A stretch of 64,000 bases of DNA from Alphaproteobacteria bacterium (GTDB lineage Bacteria > Pseudomonadota > Alphaproteobacteria > Rhizobiales > GCA-2746425). The stretch spans positions 372,001 to 436,000 of the forward strand of contig JANSWZ010000001.1 of the NCBI GenBank assembly GCA_024743215.1, read 5' to 3'. A model generated the notes under the pieces. That model did not search any database. It was not told the origin of the DNA and was given only the letters and a program-made list of their open reading frames with translations. Below are positions 20,452 through 30,202 of the stretch, piece by piece (within the stretch, counting starts at the first letter, position 1; each line of letters begins with the position of its first letter). The position numbers were made by a program, and so were the translations under genes.

Positions 20452-21582
20452 ATGACACTTATCACCTATGTCACACGCATCCATTTCGCCGATGGCGTTC
20501 TGGAAGAAGCCTTGTGGTCAGAAATCAAGGCCAATGAGAAAAAGCGACCATTGCTGGTTGTGAATTCCGATGAACTTGACGAGCAGCTTGCCGAGCGCTT
20601 TTTTGCCAGTCTTCCGGTTCGCACCTCGGTTGAAATGTTCTCCGATGTACCTTCATTTCCAACAGAAGACGCGGTTCAGCGCCTGGCGAAAACCTATAAG
20701 GCAAACAATTGTGATGTGCTGATTGCCCTTGGGCACAGCAATGTCATAGATCTGGCCAAGGCAGCACGCATTGCCATGGTACATGATCAGCCTCTCTCAG
20801 TTTTTTCACATGCTGAGGGCGGGTCCCGCAGAATTGGCAAGAATTTGCCTGACCTCTTTGCTGTTCCCAGCATATCCGGATTTGGTGCTGCCGTAAGCGC
20901 GCATACATCTGTCCTCATGAATGCCGGTGAACGCCAATTGTTGATGTGTCGCAAGCTGATACCAACAATGACAATTTGTGACCCAACCCTGACTTTGGGA
21001 GCGACCGATAGGATTACAGCCAGTGCTGGCGCCGACGCCATCGCCAGATGCGTGGAAGCCTATTTGTCGCGTGGCTACAACCCGCCAGCCGATGGCATTG
21101 CGCTTGATGGATTGTCCCGAGCCGTCCATCATCTGCACAAGGTCTTGAAGAGTGACAATCTGGAATCCCGACGGGAGTTGATGGCCGCAAGTCTCAATGG
21201 ATCGCTTGCTTTGCAAAAGGGGCTTGGCGCTACTAACGCCATCAACACTGCGCTTGAGACGGTTTCCAGGCGGGCTCTTGATCCTGGTGCACTCAGCCGC
21301 TTGATTTTACCGGCAGTCCTTCGCTTCAATGCAGAGGCGGCAAAGGAGAAATATCAACCATTGCGGCAGATGTTTTCCGTCAAGCCCAAAGAGACGCTGG
21401 CAGATGGACTTCAGGCCTTTTTGGGTGATCTTCCCTTGCCACAGAGTCTGTCTGAAATGGGCTTGGGAATTGATCAGATAACGGCTGCCGCTCCCTTGGC
21501 TGCACATGATCTGGACAGCGTGACAAACCCTAGACTTGTGCAAAGCAACGACCTTTTTTCCATCATGGAATCAGTCCACTAG
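20452..21582 (+). CDS. Iron-containing alcohol dehydrogenase-family protein lacking the iron ligands
   Basis: A 376-residue protein with the PF00465 fold outline: CDPTLTLG, DAIARCVEAYLSR, GLGATNAINTAL and RLILPAVLRFN all align. Of the four usual iron ligands only Asp195 is kept. The three His positions read Arg199, Asn262 and Pro278. The NAD loop is GHSN rather than GGGS. The fold is therefore recognisable, but canonical iron-dependent alcohol oxidation is doubtful. It may use another metal, have a changed reaction, or be regulatory. It is 11 bases before the aldehyde dehydrogenase gene and downstream of the ABC receptor, so it is linked to the same substrate. Confidence 0.75.
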   Translation: MTLITYVTRIHFADGVLEEALWSEIKANEKKRPLLVVNSDELDEQLAERFFASLPVRTSVEMFSDVPSFPTEDAVQRLAKTYKANNCDVLIALGHSNVIDLAKAARIAMVHDQPLSVFSHAEGGSRRIGKNLPDLFAVPSISGFGAAVSAHTSVLMNAGERQLLMCRKLIPTMTICDPTLTLGATDRITASAGADAIARCVEAYLSRGYNPPADGIALDGLSRAVHHLHKVLKSDNLESRRELMAASLNGSLALQKGLGATNAINTALETVSRRALDPGALSRLILPAVLRFNAEAAKEKYQPLRQMFSVKPKETLADGLQAFLGDLPLPQSLSEMGLGIDQITAAAPLAAHDLDSVTNPRLVQSNDLFSIMESVH

Positions 21583-21593
21583 GATCCTGACTT

Positions 21594-23024
21594 ATGAAAC
21601 CTTTGCTTATCAATGGTGAATGGATAACCACGTCTCACGGACGGGATAACATCAATCCCTCTGATATCAGTGACGTGATCGACGTTTATGCGCAGGCTGG
21701 TATTGCCGAAACTCAGGCTGCGATCGAAGCGGCCGCGTTGGCGGCCGGAAAATGGGGTCACAGTACGCCGCAACAAAGACATGATGTGTTGTTGCGGACG
21801 GCTAATGAAATTCTGCAGCGCAAGGATGAAATCGGTCGGTTGCTCAGCCGGGAGGAGGGCAAAACCCTTGCCGAAGGCATCGCGGAGACCACGCGTGCGG
21901 CACAGATATTTGATTTCTTTGCTGGCGAGGCGTTGCGGTTGACGGGTGATAAGCTTGCCTCAGTGCGTCCAGGTGTGGAAGTGGATATCACCCGTGAACC
22001 TGTTGGCGTTGTTGGGATTATTGCTCCCTGGAACTTTCCAATTGCCATTCCGGCATGGAAAATGGCCCCAGCCATTTGCTACGGAAATGCTGTCGTTATG
22101 AAGCCTGCCGAACTGGTTCCGGGGTGTTCCTGGGTGCTTGCCGATATTTTGCATCGCTCGGGCGCGCCAGCCGGGGTCGTCAATCTGGTTATGGGACCGG
22201 GTTCGGTTGTCGGACAGGAAATGCTGGACAATGCAAAGGTTGATGCAATTTCCTTTACGGGATCGGCTGCAACCGGTGCGCGGGTAGGTGATGCCTGCAT
22301 GAAGCAAATGAAGAAGGTTCAGCTTGAAATGGGTGGCAAGAACCCATTTGTTATTCTGGACGACGCGGATCTGGACACAGCTGTTGAGTGTACGGTCAAC
22401 GGAGCGTTTTTCTCGACAGGACAACGTTGCACTGCTTCGTCCAGGATCATTGTCACCGAAGGCATTCACAATCGCTTTGTGGAAGCGGTGATTGAAAGAG
22501 TGCGTATGCTGGTTGTTGATGATGCGTTGAAGCCAACCACCCACATAGGGCCTGTGGTTGATGAAAGCCAATTGCAGCAAGACCTTGATTACGTTGACAT
22601 TGCGCGTGCACAAGGCGGCAATGTGCGCATTGGTGGAGAAGTTCTGCAACGTGAGAAACAAGGCTTTTACTTTCAACCGGCTTTGATCACTGATACGCAG
22701 AACACGATGCGGATCAACCGTGAAGAGGTCTTTGGTCCTGTTGCTTCTGTCATTCGTGTGAAGGATTATGACGAGGCTCTTCATGTGGCGAACGACACCG
22801 AATTCGGTCTGTCGTCCGGAATTTGCACGACGAGCCTGAAATACGCCAGCCACTTCAAACGCCATGCGGAGGCGGGTATGGTTATGGTCAATCTACCGAC
22901 GGCCGGGGTCGATTACCATGTGCCATTCGGCGGACGAAAAGCCTCAAGCTATGGCGCGCGAGAGCAGGGTAGCTATGCTCGAGAATTTTTTACAATCGTA
23001 AAAACAGCCTATACCGCTCCCTGA
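21594..23024 (+). CDS. NAD(P)-dependent aldehyde dehydrogenase
   Basis: A 476-residue ALDH of standard length. The cofactor site is [13 protein letters not shown] (near residue 144) and FTGSAATGA. The general base Glu is in LEMGGKNPF, and the nucleophile is Cys279 in [10 protein letters not shown]. The C-terminal [15 protein letters not shown] resembles alpha-ketoglutaric semialdehyde dehydrogenases, so a sugar-acid or short semialdehyde is a reasonable guess. It lies 11 bases downstream of the ADH-like gene. It probably oxidises an aldehyde formed in the pathway encoded by the large operon downstream; the substrate is inferred. Confidence 0.9.
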   Translation: MKPLLINGEWITTSHGRDNINPSDISDVIDVYAQAGIAETQAAIEAAALAAGKWGHSTPQQRHDVLLRTANEILQRKDEIGRLLSREEGKTLAEGIAETTRAAQIFDFFAGEALRLTGDKLASVRPGVEVDITREPVGVVGIIAPWNFPIAIPAWKMAPAICYGNAVVMKPAELVPGCSWVLADILHRSGAPAGVVNLVMGPGSVVGQEMLDNAKVDAISFTGSAATGARVGDACMKQMKKVQLEMGGKNPFVILDDADLDTAVECTVNGAFFSTGQRCTASSRIIVTEGIHNRFVEAVIERVRMLVVDDALKPTTHIGPVVDESQLQQDLDYVDIARAQGGNVRIGGEVLQREKQGFYFQPALITDTQNTMRINREEVFGPVASVIRVKDYDEALHVANDTEFGLSSGICTTSLKYASHFKRHAEAGMVMVNLPTAGVDYHVPFGGRKASSYGAREQGSYAREFFTIVKTAYTAP

Positions 23025-23220
23025 ACCATCTGCCGACCCTGAATCAAAGATGTAAGTTGATCTGCAAGACGATTTGCGATCTTTTGACGTAACTCTTAGT
23101 CTCTTTCTTGACCCATGAGTATTGCCAAATCTCGGTAGTGATTGTGTTATTTTGAAGTCTGCTCATACTTTTGCATCCAAAGGCACAAAGAGGCCGGGTG
23201 CTTACCCCAGGGAGGAATAC

Positions 23221-24048
23221 ATGAGCGAAGCTATATCCGTTCACCACGGGGCGTTTGGTCGCGCCGCGCTTTATCAGTTGGACAAGCCGATCATTACACA
23301 TGCTCATCGCGAAGGGCATTTGATCTTTTATCTCAGCGGGTCGAAGGCATCTGTAAGCGTTGGAGACTCGGCTTTCCCAGCAGATGAATCCTATGCGGTG
23401 GCCGTTGGTCCTTGGGAGCCGCACAGCTTTGAACTGACAGAAAACAGCGATGCGTGCCTATGTCTTGTGCTCTACATCAAGCCAATGTGGTTCCTGGAGA
23501 CAAGCCATTCAGCGGAATTTGCGTTGAGCTTTGGTAGTCCCTGTATTGAATTGACGCCGACTGTTTCGAAATGGGTCAATCGACTGACCTCACTTCTGCT
23601 TGAAGAAGAGAATTCAGATTTGTTCGACGGGTTTCTTTATGAGGCGACGCGCCAGTGTTTCGATCAATCCTGGCATGGGGTCAATGATCGCACACCACTA
23701 AAGGGCATGCGGACCAAGTTCACAGACTATCGGGTACGTCGTTCTCTTCGGTTGATGCAGGAAATGTTCACCGATGATGTTGAAATTGAATGGCTTGCTC
23801 GGCAGGCAGGACTTTCTCGGCCACATTTTTTCAAGCTGTTCAAGAAACAGATGGGCATAACGCCCAACATATATCTCAACACGTTGCGCTCTGAGCAGGC
23901 GATTGAAGATTTGATGACCACCGGCAAATCGGTGACAGATATCGGGTATGATCTTGGCTTTTCATCGCAAGCCAGCTTCACTCGATTCTTCACCTCCAAT
24001 GTCGGGATTCCGCCCAGCGATTACCGCCGGGTTGCCCATATCATTTGA
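23221..24048 (+). CDS. AraC-family transcriptional activator
   Basis: A 275-residue regulator. Start at 23221 follows CAGGGAGGAATAC. Residues 10-95 form a cupin-type ligand domain (ITHAHREGHLIFYLSG, VGPWEPHSFEL). The last 100 residues carry two helix-turn-helix segments (EIEWLARQAGLSRPHFFKLFKKQ and VTDIGYDLGFSSQASFTRFF). It sits between the dehydrogenase pair and the 22.6-kb operon, in the same direction, with 260 bases before the next permease gene. It is the likely activator of one or both units in response to the imported compound. Confidence 0.9.
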   Translation: MSEAISVHHGAFGRAALYQLDKPIITHAHREGHLIFYLSGSKASVSVGDSAFPADESYAVAVGPWEPHSFELTENSDACLCLVLYIKPMWFLETSHSAEFALSFGSPCIELTPTVSKWVNRLTSLLLEEENSDLFDGFLYEATRQCFDQSWHGVNDRTPLKGMRTKFTDYRVRRSLRLMQEMFTDDVEIEWLARQAGLSRPHFFKLFKKQMGITPNIYLNTLRSEQAIEDLMTTGKSVTDIGYDLGFSSQASFTRFFTSNVGIPPSDYRRVAHII

Positions 24049-24242
24049 GGTCCGAACTCTGGCGCGGTCGCTTCGGTCGTTTTCCCTATGATAGGCCAAC
24101 CGAGAAGACTTTCGGGTATGCCTAAATTGGACAAAGCCCTTTAGCTTTTCCCTTGGAGCGGCCTTTTGCAGGGCTGCAGGTCCGGAATCGCAAATCGTCG
24201 ATGGTCCGGATTGGGAGGACGAGCTTGGAGGAGCCGCCATAC

Positions 24243-24311
24243 ATGACTGGTATATGGACAGATGGATCGAATTGTCCTGACCATCAGGCTTGTCTGGTGG
24301 GCATGCGATGA
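24243..24311 (+). CDS. 22-codon leader peptide coupled to the permease gene
   Basis: A short open frame starts at ATG 24243, nine bases after a very strong ribosome site (GGAGGAG at 24227-24233). It encodes MTGIWTDGSNCPDHQACLVGMR. Its stop overlaps the permease ATG in the ATGA form. The permease itself has no good ribosome site, so translation of the leader would deliver ribosomes to it. No run of one amino acid suggests classical attenuation. It could be a coupling leader or a regulatory uORF; expression is not shown. Confidence 0.5.
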   Translation: MTGIWTDGSNCPDHQACLVGMR

Positions 24312-25318
24312 GACAATTTGCCAATCGACATCCAGTTTGGAGCGGCATCATCGTGATTGCGGCTGCTGTCCTGTTGTGGATGATCTTTGCGATTTGGCCT
24401 GACTGGCTGGTGGATGCCATTGGCCGCAAGAAAATCTTCCTCAATGCGCTGTTTAACGGCATTACCCTTGGCGGCCTCTACTTTCTGGTCGCTAGTGGTT
24501 TCACTCTCATTTTTGGTCTGATGCGCAATGTCAATCTGGCGCATGGCTCCCTGTATCTTCTGGGGGGCTATATTGGCTTTTTCGTTGCCGATATGACGGG
24601 ATACTGGCTGTTGGCCTTTCCGGCTGCCTTTATCGTCGTGGGATTGCTTGGCATCCTGATGCAGATTTTCGTTTTCCAGAAGATGGAGGGTGAAGATTTG
24701 CGCCAAACGCTTGTAACCATTGGTATTTCCATCGTTTTGGCAGATCTGATGTTGTGGTCTTTTGGCGGTGATTTCTTCAATATTTCCCCACCACAATGGT
24801 TGAGTGGTCCATTGACAACCTTCTTTGTCACTGGCGCAAAAAGTTCTGGTGAGTTGGTCTATCTGAAATATCCGATCGTTCGCATCGTCATTTTCGTCGC
24901 ATCAGTTGTTATTGGGTTGGGCATGTGGATGCTGCTGAACCGTACCCGCATCGGGATGCTCATTCGTGCCGGTGTTGATGATCGTGACATGCTGTCTGCA
25001 ACTGGTGCCCGCATTCAAGTGGTGTTTATTGGCGTGTTTGCCTTTGGCGCAGGTCTGGCAGGTGTTGCCGGGGTCGTCGGTGGCACATTCCAATCTGTCG
25101 CGCCCGGCGAGGATATAAGATTTTTGCTGGCATCGCTTGTTGTGGTGATCGTGGGCGGAATGGGCTCGATCCCCGGTGCTGCAATTGGCGCGCTTGTGAT
25201 TGGCTTGGCTGAGCAACTCGGCTCGGTTTACTTTCCCACCTATGCGGTGGTGCTGACTTTCCTGATCATGGTTGTGGTTCTTGCATTCCGGCCTCAGGGC
25301 CTGTTGGGGAGAGCCTAG
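24308..25318 (+). CDS. Branched-chain amino-acid-type ABC permease (LivH-like)
   Basis: A 336-residue membrane protein with about eight helices and LivH features: GLYFLVASGFTLIFGLMRNVNLAHG, GVDDRDMLSATG (the ATPase-docking loop) and VVIVGGMGSIPGAAIGALVIG. I start at 24308, where the ATG overlaps the leader stop. Three bases separate it from the LivM-like gene. It forms half of the channel for the receptor at 19082-20344 and opens the 22.6-kb operon. Confidence 0.9.
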   Translation: MRQFANRHPVWSGIIVIAAAVLLWMIFAIWPDWLVDAIGRKKIFLNALFNGITLGGLYFLVASGFTLIFGLMRNVNLAHGSLYLLGGYIGFFVADMTGYWLLAFPAAFIVVGLLGILMQIFVFQKMEGEDLRQTLVTIGISIVLADLMLWSFGGDFFNISPPQWLSGPLTTFFVTGAKSSGELVYLKYPIVRIVIFVASVVIGLGMWMLLNRTRIGMLIRAGVDDRDMLSATGARIQVVFIGVFAFGAGLAGVAGVVGGTFQSVAPGEDIRFLLASLVVVIVGGMGSIPGAAIGALVIGLAEQLGSVYFPTYAVVLTFLIMVVVLAFRPQGLLGRA

Positions 25319-25321
25319 AGC

Positions 25322-26386
25322 ATGGCCGTCATCGATGAAAGCGGAGTGAGTGATACAGAAGGTCGTAAAACAGGCTGGGCCGAGCAGATTCCAGTGCAAT
25401 ATTGGGTTGTTGCGATCCTGCTGCTGATCATGCCCGCCTTCGCCAGTGATTTCACGCTGTATCAGATATTTGGCTGGTCTTTCATTCTTGGCATGATTGC
25501 TCTCAGCCTGATGTTTCTGGCGGGTTATGGCGGGATGGTCAGCCTGGTGCAGATGACCATTGCCGCTCTGGCTGGCTACATGATTGCGATCTTTGGCGAC
25601 AGTGCCATAACCGACATCAGCCAGGGTTGGCCCTGGTATGTGACCATTCCAATCGCGCTTATTGTGGCCATGCTGTTTGGGTCGGTTGTGGGCTGGCTGT
25701 CTGTGCGCACCGAGGGCATTTATACGATCATGATCACGCTGGCGATTGCGTCAGCCTTTTTCTACTTTACGCGCCAGAACTATGTGGTCTTTAACGGCTT
25801 TTCCGGTTTTAACGGGGTCTTGCCACCCAATCTGTTCGGGGTGGATTGGCGCGGCAGCAAGGCCTTCTATTACCTGACGCTTTTCTGGGCCGTCGCGGCC
25901 TATCTGATCGTATTGTATCTTTCCCGTGCACCGTTTGGTCTGGCGCTTCAGGGCGTGCGCGACAATCCGCGCCGGATGGCAGCGCTGGGGTTTAATGTGA
26001 ATGCCCATCGGGTTGCAGCCTACGCTTTTGCGGCAGTGATCGCGGCCATTGGTGGCATCCTGCTGACATGGCAGTCTGCACAGGTTTCACCCGGAACGGC
26101 CGGTGTCGGGCCCGTAATCGATATTCTGATTATCGCAGTGATTGGCGGTATGCGGCACCCAATTGGCCCTTTTATCGGGGCGTTTATCTACGTGCTTTTG
26201 AAAACATTCTCCATTGATGTGCTCACATCTTTGGGTCTGGGTGGTGAGCGGTTTCAGTTGCTGATCGGTATCAGCTTCCTTGTGATCGTGTTCTGGTCAC
26301 CAGACGGAATTTTGGGCCTTTGGGACAAATGGCGCCAGAGAAGCGACAAAGATCCTTTGCGTGATGCCGGGGAGAGCAATCTATGA
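25322..26386 (+). CDS. Branched-chain amino-acid-type ABC permease (LivM-like)
   Basis: A 354-residue membrane protein with LivM motifs: LAGYGGMVSLVQMTIAALAGY, GWLSVRTEGIYTIMITLA, VRDNPRRMAALGFN (docking loop) and VIGGMRHPIGPFIGA. It has about ten membrane segments and pairs with the preceding LivH-like protein. The last four bases overlap the LivG-like ATPase gene (ATGA). The ligand is unknown. Confidence 0.92.
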   Translation: MAVIDESGVSDTEGRKTGWAEQIPVQYWVVAILLLIMPAFASDFTLYQIFGWSFILGMIALSLMFLAGYGGMVSLVQMTIAALAGYMIAIFGDSAITDISQGWPWYVTIPIALIVAMLFGSVVGWLSVRTEGIYTIMITLAIASAFFYFTRQNYVVFNGFSGFNGVLPPNLFGVDWRGSKAFYYLTLFWAVAAYLIVLYLSRAPFGLALQGVRDNPRRMAALGFNVNAHRVAAYAFAAVIAAIGGILLTWQSAQVSPGTAGVGPVIDILIIAVIGGMRHPIGPFIGAFIYVLLKTFSIDVLTSLGLGGERFQLLIGISFLVIVFWSPDGILGLWDKWRQRSDKDPLRDAGESNL

Positions 26387-27174
26387 ATGCTCCCGCGACA
26401 GTTGCGGATCGGTTGAGCGCTACCGGCACTGCCAATGCGTTGGAATTGCGTGGTGTCTCCAAGCTTTTTGGTGCTCTTGCGGCTCTTTCTGACATCAGTA
26501 TTACGGTGCGCCCGGGAGAACGAAGAGCCGTGTTGGGATCGAACGGTGCCGGCAAGACCACGCTTTTCAACTGCATCACGGGCGACTTTCTGCCAACCGG
26601 CGGATCAATTCGGTTTTTCGGCGAAGATATTTCTGAATTTCCTGCCCATGAGCGCATTCGGCGCGGGTTGCGTCGCACCTATCAGATCTCATTGCTTTTC
26701 ACCGGTTTGACCGTCCTGGACAATGTATATCTGGCCTGTTGCGGAGTATCGCGCGGCCGCTTTTCCTTTATCCGTCCGCGCCGCAACGATGCGTTGATGG
26801 CAAGCGCGGAAGATCTTGTCCGGGTGGTGCATCTGGAAGATGCGAAAGACACACCGGTTTCGGTTTTGTCTTATGGTCAGCAACGTCAGCTTGAAATTGC
26901 CATGGCCCTATCTGGTGCGCCGCGCTTCATTCTGTTTGATGAACCTGCAGCCGGCCTGTCACCGACTGAGCGCGGAGAATTGGTGGAAATCCTCACCGGA
27001 CTGCCATCGCATATGGGCTACATCATCATTGAACACGATATGGATGTGGCTCTGCGGGTCGCTGAATCTGTGACCATGATGCATAATGGTCGCATCTTCA
27101 AAGAAGGCAAACCTGCTGAAATTGAAGAGGACCCGGAAGTCCAGGCGCTTTATCTGGGGGGTGATGATGGCTGA
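26383..27174 (+). CDS. Branched-chain amino-acid-type ABC ATPase (LivG-like)
   Basis: A 263-residue ATPase. Walker A is GSNGAGKTT near residue 51, the signature is the LivG form [12 protein letters not shown], Walker B is [12 protein letters not shown], and the switch His is in IIEHDM. Residues 1-20 form a short variable N-terminal extension. It overlaps the permease gene by four bases and the next ATPase fusion gene by eight, so all are translated together. It forms a heterodimer with the ATPase half of the next protein. Confidence 0.92.
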   Translation: MNAPATVADRLSATGTANALELRGVSKLFGALAALSDISITVRPGERRAVLGSNGAGKTTLFNCITGDFLPTGGSIRFFGEDISEFPAHERIRRGLRRTYQISLLFTGLTVLDNVYLACCGVSRGRFSFIRPRRNDALMASAEDLVRVVHLEDAKDTPVSVLSYGQQRQLEIAMALSGAPRFILFDEPAAGLSPTERGELVEILTGLPSHMGYIIIEHDMDVALRVAESVTMMHNGRIFKEGKPAEIEEDPEVQALYLGGDDG

Positions 27175-29350
27175 TCGATCAGGCCCCGTTCTCGAGGTTC
27201 GAGACCTCAATGTCTATTATGGTCAATCTCATGCCTTGCAAGGCGTGAATTTGACATTGAGCCGTGGCGTGTTGTCCGTGGTTGGGCGTAATGGCATGGG
27301 GAAAACAACCCTTTGCAAGGCAATTATGGGTCTGGAGCCCATGGCGGCTGGCTCCATCAGTTTCAACGGGCAATCGCTGGCGGGATTGATTCCAGCCCAG
27401 ATCGCACGGCTTGGTATCGGCTATGTGCCACAGGGGCGTCGGCTGTGGCGGTCGCTGACAGTGGATGAGCATCTGCAACTTGTTGCGCGCAAAGGCGGTG
27501 CCTGGACGCCTGAACGTATTTATTCAACCTTCCCAAGACTGGCCGAACGCAAATCCAATGGCGGCGCACAATTATCTGGTGGCGAACAGCAGATGCTGGC
27601 TATTGGCAGAGCGCTTCTGCTGAACCCTAAATTGCTGGTTATGGATGAGCCGACCGAAGGTTTGGCCCCGGTTATCGTCAATCAGGTTGCCGAAATGTTG
27701 GTGCGACTTGCCAAAGAAGATGATGTCGATGTTCTCGTGATTGAACAGAATATCGGTGTGGCCTGTTCGGTTTCCGAACAAGTTGCCATCATGGTCAATG
27801 GCAAGATCAACCGGGTCATGGATGCCGGGTTGCTGGCTGGTGATCGGGACCTTCAACAGGCCTTGTTGGGCGTTGGCAGGCATGCTCACGATGAAACGCC
27901 TGATGCCAATGCGGCTGAAAGGTCTGAGGGCAAGGATCAGGACCACGACCAGGATCATGAGCAGGGTCCGGTTCGGATTTATGTGTCCAATCCGAAAGTA
28001 CCTACGCGCTGGTCGCAGCCGGTTCCGGTGCGCGTTATCGAAGGTAGCGCCAGAACGCAGACGCAGGAACGCACGAGCGGTAGCAGTTCCAGCGGACCGA
28101 TGCGTGCGCTGTCCCGAGGCGCCGCCACAACAGTGTTGGTAGCAGGAACGCTGGATACGAAGGGTGAAGAACTGCGCTTCATGCGCGATTTGCTGAAGGC
28201 AAACGGATTGCGGGTTCAACTGGTGGATCTGTCCACCAGTGGCAAGCCCTCTGGCGCTGAGGTTCCGCCCCATGCGGTTGCTGCGTTCCATCCAAGGGGC
28301 GTATCTGGTGTTTTCACCGGTGATCGGGGAACGGCTGTTGCTGGCATGACATTGGCGTTTGAGCGCTGGATTGCCCATCAGAGCAATGTAGCCGGTGTCA
28401 TTTCTGCCGGAGGTTCAGGCGGAACAGCCTTGGTTGCGCCAGCGATGCGGGCTCTGCCCATTGGTGTGCCGAAACTCATGGTTTCCACGGTCGCAAGTGG
28501 CAATGTGGGACAATATGTCGGCCCCGCAGACATTATGATGCTGCATTCAGTGGCAGATGTTCAGGGATTGAACTCCATAACGCGAGAAGTCCTGTCCAAC
28601 GGTGCTCAGGCAATGGCTGGCATGGTCAAAAGCCGCGCAAAGGTGCCCGTGGTCGCCTCGGAGAAACCGGCCATAGGCCTCACCATGTTTGGGGTCACAA
28701 CACCCTGTGTTCAGCAAATCACCGCCCAGCTTGAAGATGATTATGATTGTCTGGTGTTCCACGCCACTGGCGTTGGCGGGCGGTCCATGGAAAAGCTTTT
28801 GGACAGCGGCATGTTGTCGGCTGTTCTCGACCTGACCACGACAGAAATCTGCGACATGATTGCGGGGGGCGTATTTCCTGCCACAGAAGATCGGTTCGAT
28901 GCCTCAATCCGTGCGGGGATCCCCTTTATCGGGTCCTGCGGCGCGCTTGATATGGTGAATTTTGCTGCTCCGGAAACGGTGCCAGAGAGATATCGCGACC
29001 GAAACCTGTATGAACACAATCCACAGATCACCCTGATGCGCACGACGTCGGACGAAAACCGGCAAATGGGACATTGGATTGGTGAGAAGTTGAATTTGAT
29101 GACTGGGCCCGTGCGCTTTTTCCTGCCGGAAGGCGGAGTGTCTATGCTCGATGCGCCTGGAATGGCGTTTCACGACCCGGAGGCTGACGCCGCCCTGTTT
29201 GGTGCTTTGGAAGAAACCGTGCGCCAGACCACCAACCGTCAATTGATACGAGTTCCACACAATATCAACGACCAGGCATTTGCTGATCTGGTTGTTCAAA
29301 CTTTCCGCACCTTTCATTCCGTGCGGACCAAAAAAGTCTCAGGAGAATAA
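27167..29350 (+). CDS. LivF-like ABC ATPase fused to a Tm-1-like (UPF0261) ATP-binding domain
   Basis: A 727-residue fusion. Residues 1-240 are a complete LivF ATPase: [36 protein letters not shown] and VIEQNI. Residues 240-315 are a low-complexity linker rich in Asp, Glu, His and Gln, then Ser and Arg. From about residue 320, [13 protein letters not shown] begins a full UPF0261 domain ([44 protein letters not shown]). In tomato Tm-1 this domain is joined to a TIM barrel. Here the barrel is the next gene, 3 bases away. The ATG at 27167 is chosen over 27164 for spacing from GGGGG. The fusion ties an unassigned enzyme to the importer; its reaction is unknown. Confidence 0.9.
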   Translation: MADRSGPVLEVRDLNVYYGQSHALQGVNLTLSRGVLSVVGRNGMGKTTLCKAIMGLEPMAAGSISFNGQSLAGLIPAQIARLGIGYVPQGRRLWRSLTVDEHLQLVARKGGAWTPERIYSTFPRLAERKSNGGAQLSGGEQQMLAIGRALLLNPKLLVMDEPTEGLAPVIVNQVAEMLVRLAKEDDVDVLVIEQNIGVACSVSEQVAIMVNGKINRVMDAGLLAGDRDLQQALLGVGRHAHDETPDANAAERSEGKDQDHDQDHEQGPVRIYVSNPKVPTRWSQPVPVRVIEGSARTQTQERTSGSSSSGPMRALSRGAATTVLVAGTLDTKGEELRFMRDLLKANGLRVQLVDLSTSGKPSGAEVPPHAVAAFHPRGVSGVFTGDRGTAVAGMTLAFERWIAHQSNVAGVISAGGSGGTALVAPAMRALPIGVPKLMVSTVASGNVGQYVGPADIMMLHSVADVQGLNSITREVLSNGAQAMAGMVKSRAKVPVVASEKPAIGLTMFGVTTPCVQQITAQLEDDYDCLVFHATGVGGRSMEKLLDSGMLSAVLDLTTTEICDMIAGGVFPATEDRFDASIRAGIPFIGSCGALDMVNFAAPETVPERYRDRNLYEHNPQITLMRTTSDENRQMGHWIGEKLNLMTGPVRFFLPEGGVSMLDAPGMAFHDPEADAALFGALEETVRQTTNRQLIRVPHNINDQAFADLVVQTFRTFHSVRTKKVSGE

Positions 29351-29353
29351 TGC

Positions 29354-30181
29354 ATGTTTGATCGCAATGAGTTGATGAAGCGATACCGGGAAATGGTGGC
29401 CAAGGGTGAGCCGATCATTGGTGGTGGTGCCGGTACGGGCCTGTCAGCGAAATGCGAAGAGGCGGGCGGTATTGATCTGATCGTGATCTATAATTCAGGG
29501 CGTTACCGCATGGCAGGTCGCGGCAGTCTCGCTGGCTTGATGCCTTATGGCGATGCAAATGCTGTTGTCATGGACATGGCCGGAGAAGTGTTGCCGGTGG
29601 TAAAACATACACCCGTTCTGGCCGGTGTTTGCGCCTCCGATCCGTTTCGGATCATGGACAAATTCCTGGATGACGTAAAAGCAGCGGGCTTTTCCGGTGT
29701 GCAGAATTTTCCAACTGTTGGACTGATTGACGGTAACTTCCGGGCCAATCTGGAAGAAACCGGAATGTCCTACAGTCTGGAAGTCGACATGATCGCGCTG
29801 GCGCATGAAAAGGGCCTTCTGACCACGCCTTATGTGTTTTCCACGGAAGACGCGACGGCCATGGCCAAGGCCGGAGCGGATATCATTGTCTGTCATCTGG
29901 GACTGACAACAGGCGGTGCCATTGGCGCCGAGACCTCGCTGACGCTGGAGCAATGCCCCGCGATCGTTGATGAATGGGCAGCAGCGGCGCTGGCAGAGAA
30001 GCCTGACGCGATCATCCTGGTGCATGGTGGGCCAGTGGCCATGCCTGAGGACGCAGCTTTCGTCCTGAAACACACTTCGAATTGTCACGGCTTTTATGGC
30101 GCTTCCTCAATGGAACGGCTGCCAACAGAAATTGCACTGACAGAACAAACCAGAAAATTCAAACAGATCGGCCGCAGTTAA
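29354..30181 (+). CDS. Phosphoenolpyruvate hydrolase-family TIM-barrel protein (Tm-1 C-terminal type)
   Basis: A 275-residue TIM barrel of the PF09370 type, which is annotated as phosphoenolpyruvate hydrolase-like but is functionally poorly defined. Recognisable blocks are [51 protein letters not shown] and [18 protein letters not shown] precedes the start. The family usually travels with UPF0261 proteins, and the two are one polypeptide in plant Tm-1. Here UPF0261 is attached to the preceding ATPase instead. The pair probably acts together on an early intermediate of the operon's pathway. Confidence 0.85.
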   Translation: MFDRNELMKRYREMVAKGEPIIGGGAGTGLSAKCEEAGGIDLIVIYNSGRYRMAGRGSLAGLMPYGDANAVVMDMAGEVLPVVKHTPVLAGVCASDPFRIMDKFLDDVKAAGFSGVQNFPTVGLIDGNFRANLEETGMSYSLEVDMIALAHEKGLLTTPYVFSTEDATAMAKAGADIIVCHLGLTTGGAIGAETSLTLEQCPAIVDEWAAAALAEKPDAIILVHGGPVAMPEDAAFVLKHTSNCHGFYGASSMERLPTEIALTEQTRKFKQIGRS

Positions 30182-30202
30182 GCGGTAACGAGGGAGCATG
30201 CC

